Shown here: in pieces, positions 52,758 through 60,903 of the stretch
Numbering within the stretch: the stretch's first letter is position 1
Layout of the letters: every line of letters starts with the position of its first letter
Assembly: GCF_965137335.1 (NCBI RefSeq)
Contig: NZ_CBCRZD010000006.1
Origin: Empedobacter stercoris
GTDB taxonomy: Bacteria; Bacteroidota; Bacteroidia; Flavobacteriales; Weeksellaceae
Strand: one strand, 5' to 3'
Length of the DNA stretch: 64,000 bases
The notes under the pieces: generated by a model
Told to the model about the DNA's origin: nothing
Databases searched by the model: none
The model's input: only the letters and a program-made list of their open reading frames with translations
Made by a program: the position numbers and the translations under genes

Positions 52758-52793
52758 CACAGAAGCTGAACATTATTGTTCAGCTTCTGTGTT
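52756..52793. terminator. 17-bp perfect hairpin at the convergent end of MscS and DUF2339 genes
   Basis: Bases 52756-52772 pair with 52777-52793 without a mismatch around TTAT. It starts in the MscS stop codon and covers the last seven codons of the DUF2339 gene. There is no strong T-run on either side, so it may act as a 3'-end stabiliser as much as a terminator. Confidence 0.7.
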
Positions 52794-55040
52794 ATTATTT
52801 GGTTTTTCCATCAAATTCTTCATCAAATTTTTTAATTTTTGATACATAAAAGATGTGAACAGAATGAGTATTCCTAAAACAATGAACGATATAATTCTGA
52901 AAACATTACTCATTTCCCAAACATCAACCAAATATAATTTTAGAATGATCAATCCAAATAGAGCAATTCCTACTATAGGAAAGCCTTTGAGTTGTTTTCT
53001 TAATCCAAAATAAATCAACACAAATCCCAATACTGCCCATATAATCGGTAATAATATCATTCGAAAAATATCTGCTTGATGTGAAAAGTTAGTTGTTCCC
53101 TCATTTAGTGTTAATAACATAAACGAATTGTATTTCTCAAAACTAATCACGTAAACAACCAAAAGCATACTGATGATTTGTTTGGCAGTTGAGGTTTTGA
53201 AATCGTGATTTTTTACAATTAAATAGACGAGATAAGCGGTAGGAAGTAGATAAGTTAAGTAAATAAAATAACTATTGATGCCGTAATTCGTTTTACTTGA
53301 TAACAACGGAATATTAGCAAACAGTGGTAAAAGTAGAACGCACAATCCAGCTGAAATCTGCAATACTAGCTGCAATGTACTTCCTAAATTTAGTCTTTTC
53401 CGTAGTGCTAAAATTAAAGCAATAAAGAATAAAGTATAAATCAAAATGTAACTTATAATCATCATAAAGTTGAAATAAGGTTCGATTTGGTAAATTAATT
53501 CGAACAATATTCCTGTATACATCAATAAAAGTGATGTTGAGATGAAGATGAATTTTGAATGATTGAGCTTGAACCCTAAGAATTGTTCTTCTGTTTCGAA
53601 ATCTTTCATCAAATATATATTCGCGATAGAACAAATTAGTGCAATGATACTTGTGATAAAAACATGATTGAATAAAAGTGGTAAACGCGAATTGCTATCG
53701 ATATAATCAAACCAATTAACACATAAAGCAATCAAAAGAAATGGAAACATTGCGATGAAAAAGATTTTGAAAATATTTTCGCGACTTTTTTTCCACAGAA
53801 ATAATAATAACGTAGATTCTATTGCAAAACAAACCGAAACAACATTTGCTTTGAATTGTAATGCAATCGCAGCAGTAATTAGGGCAATACTCAAACCTAT
53901 TAAGGTATTTTGTAATAAATTATTTTTAGACGTTTTGTAGATATAAATCGCGCCAAAAGCATTAATTAATCCTACTATAAACACAATCAAGCCATTGTTA
54001 TTTCCAACAATATAATAATAGACGGAAGATATTAAAATGGTTGATAGAATTGTATTGAAGCTTAGTAAAAGTGAGTTCCAAACTGAAAATTCTTCTTTTT
54101 TGATGTAGTTGATTAAACTTGTAACAGTAAAAGTAACGTAAAGTAGTGCGTAGAAAAGATATTGAGACGAGGTTTTAGATTGATCAATCCATGAGATACT
54201 ATATATAGACGTAAAACAAAAAGCGATAAACGAAATAACTTGCCAGTTTTTTCGCCATGCCATAAAGAGCATGCTAAAATTGAGAATAACCAAGTAAGCA
54301 AACAGGAAAATATAATTACTTTCGCCTGTGCTAATCATCAATGGAGCTGTAAAACCTCCAAGTATAGAAAAAATAGCCAAGACTTGTCTATTGTACAACA
54401 TCGCCATAACAATTGAGAAAATTGTAACGAGTGTTAATAACGTAAAAGTTACGTGTTGAGAAAGTAACTGATATTCTCGAAAAGCAATGGTTAGCGTGAA
54501 GTACAAGACGGTTAATCCTCCTCCAATTAAGATAGAAGAAAAGATAGCGTAGTTTTTCCTAATGTTGTGTGCTATACCAATAATACTCAAGCCCACTACA
54601 AGTCCAATTAACACACGAAATGTTTCGTTGATCCAATTTTGGTCAATCGCATATTTCACGAAATAAGCAATTCCTAAAACTAAGGTTACAATTCCAAAAA
54701 TAGTTAAGAAATTATCTCTGATAAATGTAATCCCATTGTTGAGGTGCTTGTCAATATTATTTTCTGTTTTTTGTCTTGGAGGAACTTCGTCAAAAATACG
54801 TTTTGGTGGTTCTGTCTTATTAAATGAAACAATTTCGGATTGAGGTGCAACAGCTTCTTCAACTTTTTTGGGGTGCTCCACAATTGTTGTTGATTTAATG
54901 GTTATTTCTTTTTCGTCTAATTGCTGTTGCAAATGTCTAAGTTTCGTTTCTTGTTCATCAAGCTGTTTTTTGAGTTGAGAAACTTTGTTAAACAAAATCA
55001 CAATTAAGACAATTATAATAATGGCAATAAAAAATTCCAT
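52773..55040 (-). CDS. DUF2339 family multi-spanning membrane protein
   Basis: A 755-residue protein. It has an N-terminal transmembrane helix (FIAIIIIVLIVILF), a coiled-coil (about 18-50, heptads of Leu/Glu/Gln), a disordered link with TKRPP-like Pro, then more than twenty hydrophobic segments from about residue 115 to 735. This is the DUF2339 layout. No enzyme motif is seen and no function is established for the family. The last residues (NNNTEAEQ) are encoded inside the shared 17-bp hairpin. It is a single gene, divergent from porQ. Confidence 0.85.
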   Translation of the reverse strand: MEFFIAIIIIVLIVILFNKVSQLKKQLDEQETKLRHLQQQLDEKEITIKSTTIVEHPKKVEEAVAPQSEIVSFNKTEPPKRIFDEVPPRQKTENNIDKHLNNGITFIRDNFLTIFGIVTLVLGIAYFVKYAIDQNWINETFRVLIGLVVGLSIIGIAHNIRKNYAIFSSILIGGGLTVLYFTLTIAFREYQLLSQHVTFTLLTLVTIFSIVMAMLYNRQVLAIFSILGGFTAPLMISTGESNYIFLFAYLVILNFSMLFMAWRKNWQVISFIAFCFTSIYSISWIDQSKTSSQYLFYALLYVTFTVTSLINYIKKEEFSVWNSLLLSFNTILSTILISSVYYYIVGNNNGLIVFIVGLINAFGAIYIYKTSKNNLLQNTLIGLSIALITAAIALQFKANVVSVCFAIESTLLLFLWKKSRENIFKIFFIAMFPFLLIALCVNWFDYIDSNSRLPLLFNHVFITSIIALICSIANIYLMKDFETEEQFLGFKLNHSKFIFISTSLLLMYTGILFELIYQIEPYFNFMMIISYILIYTLFFIALILALRKRLNLGSTLQLVLQISAGLCVLLLPLFANIPLLSSKTNYGINSYFIYLTYLLPTAYLVYLIVKNHDFKTSTAKQIISMLLVVYVISFEKYNSFMLLTLNEGTTNFSHQADIFRMILLPIIWAVLGFVLIYFGLRKQLKGFPIVGIALFGLIILKLYLVDVWEMSNVFRIISFIVLGILILFTSFMYQKLKNLMKNLMEKPNNNTEAEQ

Positions 55041-55124
55041 AATGTGTTTTTAGGAAAATTGAAGTTAGGCTTTTTTTTTCAGAAAGCTTAAAATTTTGTT
55101 TCTCATATACCAAAATCATTCTGT

Positions 55125-55154
55125 TTTCGTTATTCTACAAAATCCTTATTTTTG
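55125..55154 (+). promoter_or_regulatory. promoter of porQ, abutting the ATG
   Basis: TTTC at 55125-55128, an 18-base spacer and TATTTTTG at 55147-55154. The ATG at 55159 is four bases after the -7 box, so the mRNA should start at or near the start codon. Confidence 0.6.
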
Positions 55155-55158
55155 CTAA

Positions 55159-56184
55159 ATGTTTAAAAACCTAAGTACATTATTGTTTATCGCGCTGTCG
55201 TCTTCGATTTTTGCGCAAGATGGAACGCGTGTTTACGAGTTTTTAAACATTACAACATCACCACGTCAAGCAGCTTTGGGAGGAAATGCAGCGACTTCTT
55301 GGGATGCTGATCCTAATTCGTCTTTATGGAACCCTGCATTGATGAATCGTGATATGCACGGACAATTCGGAATCAATTATGTGAATTATATTGCAGATGT
55401 CGATTTTGGTACATTTTCAACAGTCTATGAAATCGATCAAGAGAATTATCTTTCTGTACATGGTCAATATGTAGATTACGGAAAACTAATCGGAACGGAT
55501 GAAAGTGGAAATATCACAGGGAATTTCAAAGCGAATGATGCAGCAATAACAGTGGGGTATGCACGTGTTTTAGGTGATTATTGGACAATTGGAGCAAATG
55601 TTAAATACATCAATTCTACTATTGAATCGTATAAATCTTCGGCAATAGCTGGAGATGTAGGATTATCCTATCATGATTTCGATAAAAATATCAATGTATC
55701 GTTGGTTGTGCGTAATATCGGAGGACAAATCCAAACGTACAATGGCAAAAAAGAAGACATGCCAACGCAAGTTAACTTAGGAATCTCACATCGATTGGAA
55801 CATGTTCCGTTAGAATTTACATTTTCTTTGCACGATTTACAGAAATTTGATATTTCTCAATCCTATAATAAGAGTGGACAAGAAGTATCTAATGGACGAA
55901 AAATGATGGATCACGTTTCAGTAGGAGCAGAGTTGTTTCCAAATTCAGATTTTAACATGCGAATAGGGTATAATTTCAAACGAGGAAATGAGTTAGCAGC
56001 CGAGGGAGTTCGCTCATTATCTGGATTAACGTATGGTTTTGGAATTCGAGTTAATGCTTTCCGATTCGAGTTTGGACACGCGAATTACCACAAATCTGGT
56101 GGCTCTAATCATTTTGGACTAATCATTAATTTAGACCGCATTATTCAAGGTCGTGATTATTGGAGAAGTAATCCTTGGTTATAA
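55159..56184 (+). CDS. porQ: type IX secretion system protein PorQ
   Basis: A 341-residue outer-membrane beta-barrel of the PorP/PorV-like fold. The signal peptide is MFKNLSTLLFIALSSSIFAQ; then EFLNITTSPRQAALGGNAATSWDADPN, a hallmark start of PorQ, WNPALMNRDMHGQFGINYVNYIADVDFG, and a last strand SNHFGLIINLDRI. PorQ works with PorU, PorV and PorZ in the attachment complex that processes T9SS cargo at the surface. The next gene is cmk, 52 bases downstream. This porQ-cmk order is common in Flavobacteriia. An alternative start is not available because only Met1 precedes the signal peptide. Confidence 0.9.
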   Translation: MFKNLSTLLFIALSSSIFAQDGTRVYEFLNITTSPRQAALGGNAATSWDADPNSSLWNPALMNRDMHGQFGINYVNYIADVDFGTFSTVYEIDQENYLSVHGQYVDYGKLIGTDESGNITGNFKANDAAITVGYARVLGDYWTIGANVKYINSTIESYKSSAIAGDVGLSYHDFDKNINVSLVVRNIGGQIQTYNGKKEDMPTQVNLGISHRLEHVPLEFTFSLHDLQKFDISQSYNKSGQEVSNGRKMMDHVSVGAELFPNSDFNMRIGYNFKRGNELAAEGVRSLSGLTYGFGIRVNAFRFEFGHANYHKSGGSNHFGLIINLDRIIQGRDYWRSNPWL

Positions 56185-56210
56185 AAACTTTTCAAACCAC
56201 TATAAAATCT

Positions 56211-56218
56211 TATCTTTG
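56211..56218 (+). promoter_or_regulatory. -7 box for cmk
   Basis: TATCTTTG, exact TAnnTTTG, 18 bases before the cmk ATG. Confidence 0.6.
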
Positions 56219-56236
56219 TCTTCAATTTCTATTTAG

Positions 56237-56923
56237 ATGAAAGAAAATTTAATTATTGCAATCGACGGATATTCTTCTACCGGAAAAAGTTCGATGTCAA
56301 AAATTATTGCAAAAAATCTTGGTTATACTCACATTGATAGTGGTGCAATGTATCGCGCCGTAACCTTATATGCGTTTCAGCATCAGTATATTGCTGAGAA
56401 TAAAATTGATGAAACATCATTAATAGCCAATTTATCTAACATTAAGATAGAATTTATACAAGATTCTTTAACACAAAAGAATTTAACATACCTGAATGGA
56501 ATAAATGTTGAAGATGAGATTCGCACCATGCAAGTTTCTAAAATGGTTAGTCCAATTTCCGAAATTCCTGCAGTTCGCGATTATTGCGTGGCTTTACAGC
56601 AACAGATGGGCGAAAAAGGTGGTATTGTGATGGATGGTCGCGATATCGGAACAACAGTTTTTCCAAAAGCTGATGTCAAGATTTTTGTAACAGCTTCGCC
56701 AGAAGTACGAGCAAAGCGTCGCTTTTTAGAATATCAGCAGCAAGGAAAAGACATTCCGTTAGATGAGGTACTAAAAAATGTGAACGAAAGAGATTATATC
56801 GATTCTCACCGTGATTATTCACCCCTTCGCAAAGCAGATGATGCCATAGAAGTTGACAATTCGCAGATGAATCTCGAAGAAACAGTCGATAAAGTGATGC
56901 AAATTATCGAGTCAAAATTTTAA
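56237..56923 (+). CDS. cmk: (d)CMP kinase
   Basis: A 228-residue P-loop kinase. Walker A is AIDGYSSTGKSSMSKIIA; then THIDSGAMYRAVTLYA, the CMP-binding insert, and VMDGRDIGTTVFPKADVKIFVTA, and RDYIDSHRDYSPLRKADDA at the lid. It phosphorylates CMP and dCMP for nucleotide synthesis. It has its own promoter box, and a terminator lies about 30 bases downstream. It is the last gene I regard as part of the core chromosome before the accessory region. Confidence 0.96.
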   Translation: MKENLIIAIDGYSSTGKSSMSKIIAKNLGYTHIDSGAMYRAVTLYAFQHQYIAENKIDETSLIANLSNIKIEFIQDSLTQKNLTYLNGINVEDEIRTMQVSKMVSPISEIPAVRDYCVALQQQMGEKGGIVMDGRDIGTTVFPKADVKIFVTASPEVRAKRRFLEYQQQGKDIPLDEVLKNVNERDYIDSHRDYSPLRKADDAIEVDNSQMNLEETVDKVMQIIESKF

Positions 56924-56950
56924 TAGAACCAATAGTAGAATAATAGAGAA

Positions 56951-56979
56951 GGAAAATAGTGATGTTTTCCTTTTTTTTT
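56951..56979 (+). terminator. terminator after cmk
   Basis: GGAAAA / TTTTCC with an eight-base loop and a run of nine T. Confidence 0.8.
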
Positions 56980-57172
56980 GACTAATTTATTTCGCTTCGC
57001 GAAACCTTTCCCGAGTCCATAACCCAAAAGTAGCCGCTGCCCATTTGCTTGATTCAGCAAATCGTCACCGCCTAATCATTCCATGCAGTGAAAATACAAA
57101 CCTCGCGCTCAATGAGCCACCATTTTTTTGTTCAACTCCAACCGTCCCAAAAAAGTATTGTATACACTCTAC

Positions 57173-57220
57173 TGCCTCTCTACTGCCACTATGTTGCCTT
57201 CATCTTGCCTTTATCCTGCC
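57173..57220. repeat. five TGCC boxes at exact 11-nt spacing
   Basis: TGCC starts at 57173, 57184, 57195, 57206 and 57217. The seven bases between boxes vary but stay rich in C and T. The spacing is about one turn of DNA. Confidence 0.7.
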
Positions 57221-57295
57221 TTTAAGTAGGGAGTAAGCTGCAAGTACGAATTGAGGATATAGCTGATTTTCACGAAACTTAAATCAAAATTATGA

Positions 57296-57478
57296 CTAAA
57301 AATATTAGTTCTATTTTTAAGTATCGTAGGATATTTTACTTTCATTTCAATATTGACTGGAAATCAAGGTTGGAAAAATATGTTTGATAGTCTAAAAAAT
57401 ATAAAAGAAAATTCACTCGATTTTTATATGTTTTTATGGCCAATTATAATTTCAGAATACTCTTATTTGTTAACGTAA
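57296..57478 (+). pseudogene. short membrane-protein-like frame, probable remnant
   Basis: After a TGA at 57293-57295 the frame stays open for 60 codons to TAA at 57476-57478. It reads as a hydrophobic start (LVLFLSIVGYFTFISIL) then KNMFDSLKNIKENSLDFYMF and a second hydrophobic part. The only ATG codons lie well inside, so I regard it as a remnant or a chance frame. Confidence 0.3.
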
Positions 57479-57596
57479 AACTTTATTTGAATTTAAAATC
57501 ACACAAAAAAAAATCCACAAACAATTCTAAATACGCAATTAATTACCATATTTAATTAGCTTATTTACAACAAGTAATGTTTATTTTAACTTTTTA

Positions 57597-57627
57597 TTTG
57601 GTTTTTGTAGAAAGTTGCGTATATTTA
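57597..57627 (+). promoter_or_regulatory. possible promoter of the restriction-modification gene
   Basis: TTTG 57597-57600, 19-base spacer, TATATTTA 57620-57627 (last base off consensus). It would give a leader of about 125 bases that carries the two GCCAACGCT repeats. Confidence 0.4.
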
Positions 57628-57759
57628 ATAGTTGGGCAACATACAAAGAAAGCCCACCGCACAAACAGCACATTTGGTTTTTGCCGACACGAAAGCCAAC
57701 GCTGAAAAAACCAAAAGAGCTGTTTTTTGCCAACGCTCTGACAGAAATTGAATTAATAA

Positions 57760-60700
57760 ATGACATTAGAACAATATATTGACAACATAGACAAAAGGTA
57801 CAGACTCGGAAACGCAACTGAACATACTTTTCGTGGAGACTTACAAAATCTTTTAGAAGCATTAGTGCCGACAATCAGAGCGACCAACGAACCGAAAAGA
57901 CAAAGTTGTGGAGCACCTGACTACATTTTAACTAAAAAGGATATTCCAGTTGGATTTATTGAAGCTAAAGACATTGGAGACAAAGACCTTGACGGAACTA
58001 AAAAAACAGGAAACAAAGAGCAGTTTGACCGATACAAAGCTTCTCTAAACAATTTAATTTTCACGGACTACATAAACTTTCATCTCTACCGAGAAGGTGA
58101 ATTTGTTACCAAAATTGCCATTGCTGAAATAACGGACAAGGGAATAAAACCTTTACCTGAGAACTTTGGCAACTTTGAAAATCTGATAAAAGACTTTTGC
58201 GTTCACGTTGGACAAACGATAAAAAGCTCAAAAAAATTAGCAGAAATGATGGCGGGCAAAGCCCGCCTTCTTTCTAATATTATTGAGAAGTCGCTGACCA
58301 GTGATGAAGAGAACCAAGAAAACAGTACGCTGAAAGAGCAAATGTTGGCTTTCAAGCAAATTCTGATTCACGACATTACGCCACAAGGTTTTGCAGACGT
58401 TTACGCTCAAACCATTGCTTACGGAATGTTTGCGGCTCGTTTGCACGACCCTACTTTGGATAATTTTAGTAGACAAGAAGCAGCTGAACTGATTCCAAAA
58501 TCCAATCCGTTTTTACGAAAACTCTTTGGTTACATTGCAGGACCAGACATTGACGACCGAATCAAATGGGTAGTTGAGAACCTTTCAGAAATCTTTTTGG
58601 CGTGTAACGTAGAAGAAATTTTGAAGAATTACGGGAAATCCACCAAAATGGAAGACCCGATTATCCATTTTTATGAAACGTTCCTAAGCGAATACGACCC
58701 AAAATTGCGTAAATCTCGTGGCGTTTGGTATACACCGCAACCCGTTGTAAATTTTATTGTTCGAGCAGTTGACGACATTCTAAAAACGGAATTTGATTTA
58801 CCGCAAGGTCTTGCCGACACCAGCAAAACAACCATAAAAGTAAACACCCAAACCGCCGACAAACGTTCGGCAACAGGTTATAAACAAATGGAACAAGAAG
58901 TACACAAAGTACAAATTCTTGACCCAGCCACAGGAACAGGAACTTTTTTGGCAGAAGTGGTAAAACACATTCACAAAAAATTTCATGGACAACAAGGCAT
59001 TTGGAGCAATTATGTAGAAACACATTTATTGCCACGCTTGAACGGTTTTGAGTTGCTAATGGCGAGTTATGCAATGGCTCACTTGAAATTGGATTTGCTT
59101 TTAACCGAAACAGGATTTAAACCAACATCCAACCAACGCTTTAAAGTTTATTTGACCAATAGTTTAGAAGAACACCACCAAGACACAGGAACTCTATTTG
59201 CAAATTGGTTGAGCACAGAAGCTAATGAAGCCAACCACATCAAAAGAGATACACCGGTAATGTGTGTCATTGGAAATCCGCCTTATGCTGTAAGTAGCAC
59301 CAATAAAAATGATTGGATTCAAGATTTAATTTCTGACTACAAGAAAAATCTCAATGAACGTAAAATCAATTTGGATGATGATTACATAAAGTTTATACGC
59401 TACGGACAACATTATATTGAGAAAAATGGAAGTGGTGTTTTGGCTTATATTTCAAATAATAGCTTTATTGACGGAATTACACACCGTCAAATGCGTAAAC
59501 ATCTTTTAGAGACTTTTGATAAAATTTACATCTTGGATTTACACGGAAATGCCAAGAAAAAAGAAGTTTGCCCTGATGGAAGCCCTGACCAAAATGTTTT
59601 TGATATTATGCAAGGTGTTTCGATTAACATCTTTGTAAAAACAGATAAAAAGAAGAAAACCCAATTAGGGGAAGTTTATCATTTTGATTTGCAAGGTAAA
59701 AGGAATCACAAATATGAGACGCTTAACAATTCAACTATTTCTAATATGAAATGGGCAAAACTTGAATTCAAAAAGCCTTATTACTTTTTCGTACCAAAAG
59801 ATTTTGAGTCTGAAGAAATATACAAACAAGGATTTAAGATTGACAATCTCTTTCAAGTAAATAACTCAGGTGTTTCAACGGATAGAGATTCTTTATTTCT
59901 TGATAACAACCCAAATAAACTAACAGAAAGAATTAAAATTCTTCTAAATGGAGAATATGAATCAAAATTCAAAGACGAGTATAATGTAAATGATAGTAGT
60001 GGATATCCATTACTAAAGCGTATTTTAAAAAAAGAGTTTTCATCCGAATTTATCATAGACTATCACTATCGTCCTTTCGATATCAAAAAAATATATTTTG
60101 ATAAAACCATAATTAGCAGACCTGCCAAGGACATTTCTCATCATTTTAATAGAGAAAACATTTATCTAATTGTCCCACGTCAAGTAAATAAAGAGTTTCA
60201 TCATATTTTTTCGAGTAGATTAATATGTGATAGTAATATTACTTCAAGTGCTCGGTTATTTGGTGCAGGAAAACTATTTCCTCTTTATCTCTATCCCGAA
60301 TCGAATGGACAACAAACAATTGAACAAACGGAAGAAAGAACACCAAATCTAAAAGCTGAAATTGTAAACCAAATTGCAGAAAATTTAGGTTTAACTTTTA
60401 CTAACGAAAAAGAAACAACAGTAAATACTTTTGCCCCAATTGACATTTTAGATTACATCTATGCAGTTTTGCATTCGCCAAAATACCGAGAGAAATACAA
60501 AGAGTTTCTGAAAATAGATTTCCCACGAGTGCCTTACCCAAAAGACCTAGACACTTTTTGGCAATTGGTAAAAGTGGGCGGAGAAATACGCCAAATTCAT
60601 TTATTGGAAAGCCCAAAAGTGGAGCAATATATTACGCAATATCCAATAGACGGAGACAATGTTGTTGGTAAAACGAAATTTCAAGACGGTAAAGTTTACA

Positions 60701-60903
60701 TCAACGAAACCCAATATTTTGATAATGTTCCGCAAATAGCTTGGGAGTTTTACATTGGTGGCTATCAACCAGCCCAAAAATGGCTAAAAGACCGAAAAGA
60801 CCGCAAATTGGAGTTTGACGATATTTTGCATTATCAAAAAATCATTGTAGCACTAAGTGAAACAGACAAACTGATGAAGGAAATTGATAAAATTGAGATT
60901 TAA
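57760..60903 (+). CDS. single-polypeptide restriction-modification enzyme (type IIG, ISP-related)
   Basis: A 1047-residue fusion. An N-terminal PD-(D/E)xK nuclease has PD at 53-54 and E68-x-K70 (GAPDYIL...GFIEAK). A helical link precedes an adenine N6-methyltransferase: the SAM motif I is DPATGTGTFLAEV near 388, and the catalytic motif is NPPYA near 506. A target-recognition region follows, and the last 150 residues match the C-terminal specificity domain of type ISP enzymes (YIYAVLHSPKYREKYKEFL, later WEFYIGGYQPAQKWLKDRK). The SF2 helicase of true ISP enzymes such as LlaBIII is absent, so it probably cuts without translocation. It methylates and cuts one site class, giving phage defence. It stands alone in an accessory region. 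Confidence 0.9.
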   Translation: MTLEQYIDNIDKRYRLGNATEHTFRGDLQNLLEALVPTIRATNEPKRQSCGAPDYILTKKDIPVGFIEAKDIGDKDLDGTKKTGNKEQFDRYKASLNNLIFTDYINFHLYREGEFVTKIAIAEITDKGIKPLPENFGNFENLIKDFCVHVGQTIKSSKKLAEMMAGKARLLSNIIEKSLTSDEENQENSTLKEQMLAFKQILIHDITPQGFADVYAQTIAYGMFAARLHDPTLDNFSRQEAAELIPKSNPFLRKLFGYIAGPDIDDRIKWVVENLSEIFLACNVEEILKNYGKSTKMEDPIIHFYETFLSEYDPKLRKSRGVWYTPQPVVNFIVRAVDDILKTEFDLPQGLADTSKTTIKVNTQTADKRSATGYKQMEQEVHKVQILDPATGTGTFLAEVVKHIHKKFHGQQGIWSNYVETHLLPRLNGFELLMASYAMAHLKLDLLLTETGFKPTSNQRFKVYLTNSLEEHHQDTGTLFANWLSTEANEANHIKRDTPVMCVIGNPPYAVSSTNKNDWIQDLISDYKKNLNERKINLDDDYIKFIRYGQHYIEKNGSGVLAYISNNSFIDGITHRQMRKHLLETFDKIYILDLHGNAKKKEVCPDGSPDQNVFDIMQGVSINIFVKTDKKKKTQLGEVYHFDLQGKRNHKYETLNNSTISNMKWAKLEFKKPYYFFVPKDFESEEIYKQGFKIDNLFQVNNSGVSTDRDSLFLDNNPNKLTERIKILLNGEYESKFKDEYNVNDSSGYPLLKRILKKEFSSEFIIDYHYRPFDIKKIYFDKTIISRPAKDISHHFNRENIYLIVPRQVNKEFHHIFSSRLICDSNITSSARLFGAGKLFPLYLYPESNGQQTIEQTEERTPNLKAEIVNQIAENLGLTFTNEKETTVNTFAPIDILDYIYAVLHSPKYREKYKEFLKIDFPRVPYPKDLDTFWQLVKVGGEIRQIHLLESPKVEQYITQYPIDGDNVVGKTKFQDGKVYINETQYFDNVPQIAWEFYIGGYQPAQKWLKDRKDRKLEFDDILHYQKIIVALSETDKLMKEIDKIEI

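Larger units (their letters stand above)
56980..57759. other. gene-poor scar between cmk and the restriction enzyme gene
   Basis: I see no convincing gene in these 780 bases. It contains 11-nt phased TGCC repeats (57173-57220), a short frame of about 60 codons (57296-57478) reading like a membrane-protein remnant with no good start codon, a possible promoter (TTTG 57597-57600, 19 bases, TATATTTA 57620-57627) and two copies of GCCAACGCT (57695 and 57729) in the leader of the restriction gene. G+C-richer parts (57000-57130) differ from the A+T-rich parts, suggesting several pieces joined. Confidence 0.6.

Noticed and set aside
53314..53634. 106-codon minus-strand frame inside the DUF2339 gene
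   Set aside because: It is an alternate frame of a long membrane-protein gene, with no independent start or family match.
57045..57236. 63-codon plus-strand frame in the scar after cmk
   Set aside because: It reads through the phased TGCC repeats, has no promoter-like sequence in place, and its residues (Pro/Cys/Leu runs) look like a by-product of the repeat.
57631..57637. GTTGGGC, the form of an integron attC core site
   Set aside because: No matching inverse core, no cassette array and no integrase are seen; a seven-base match is expected by chance.
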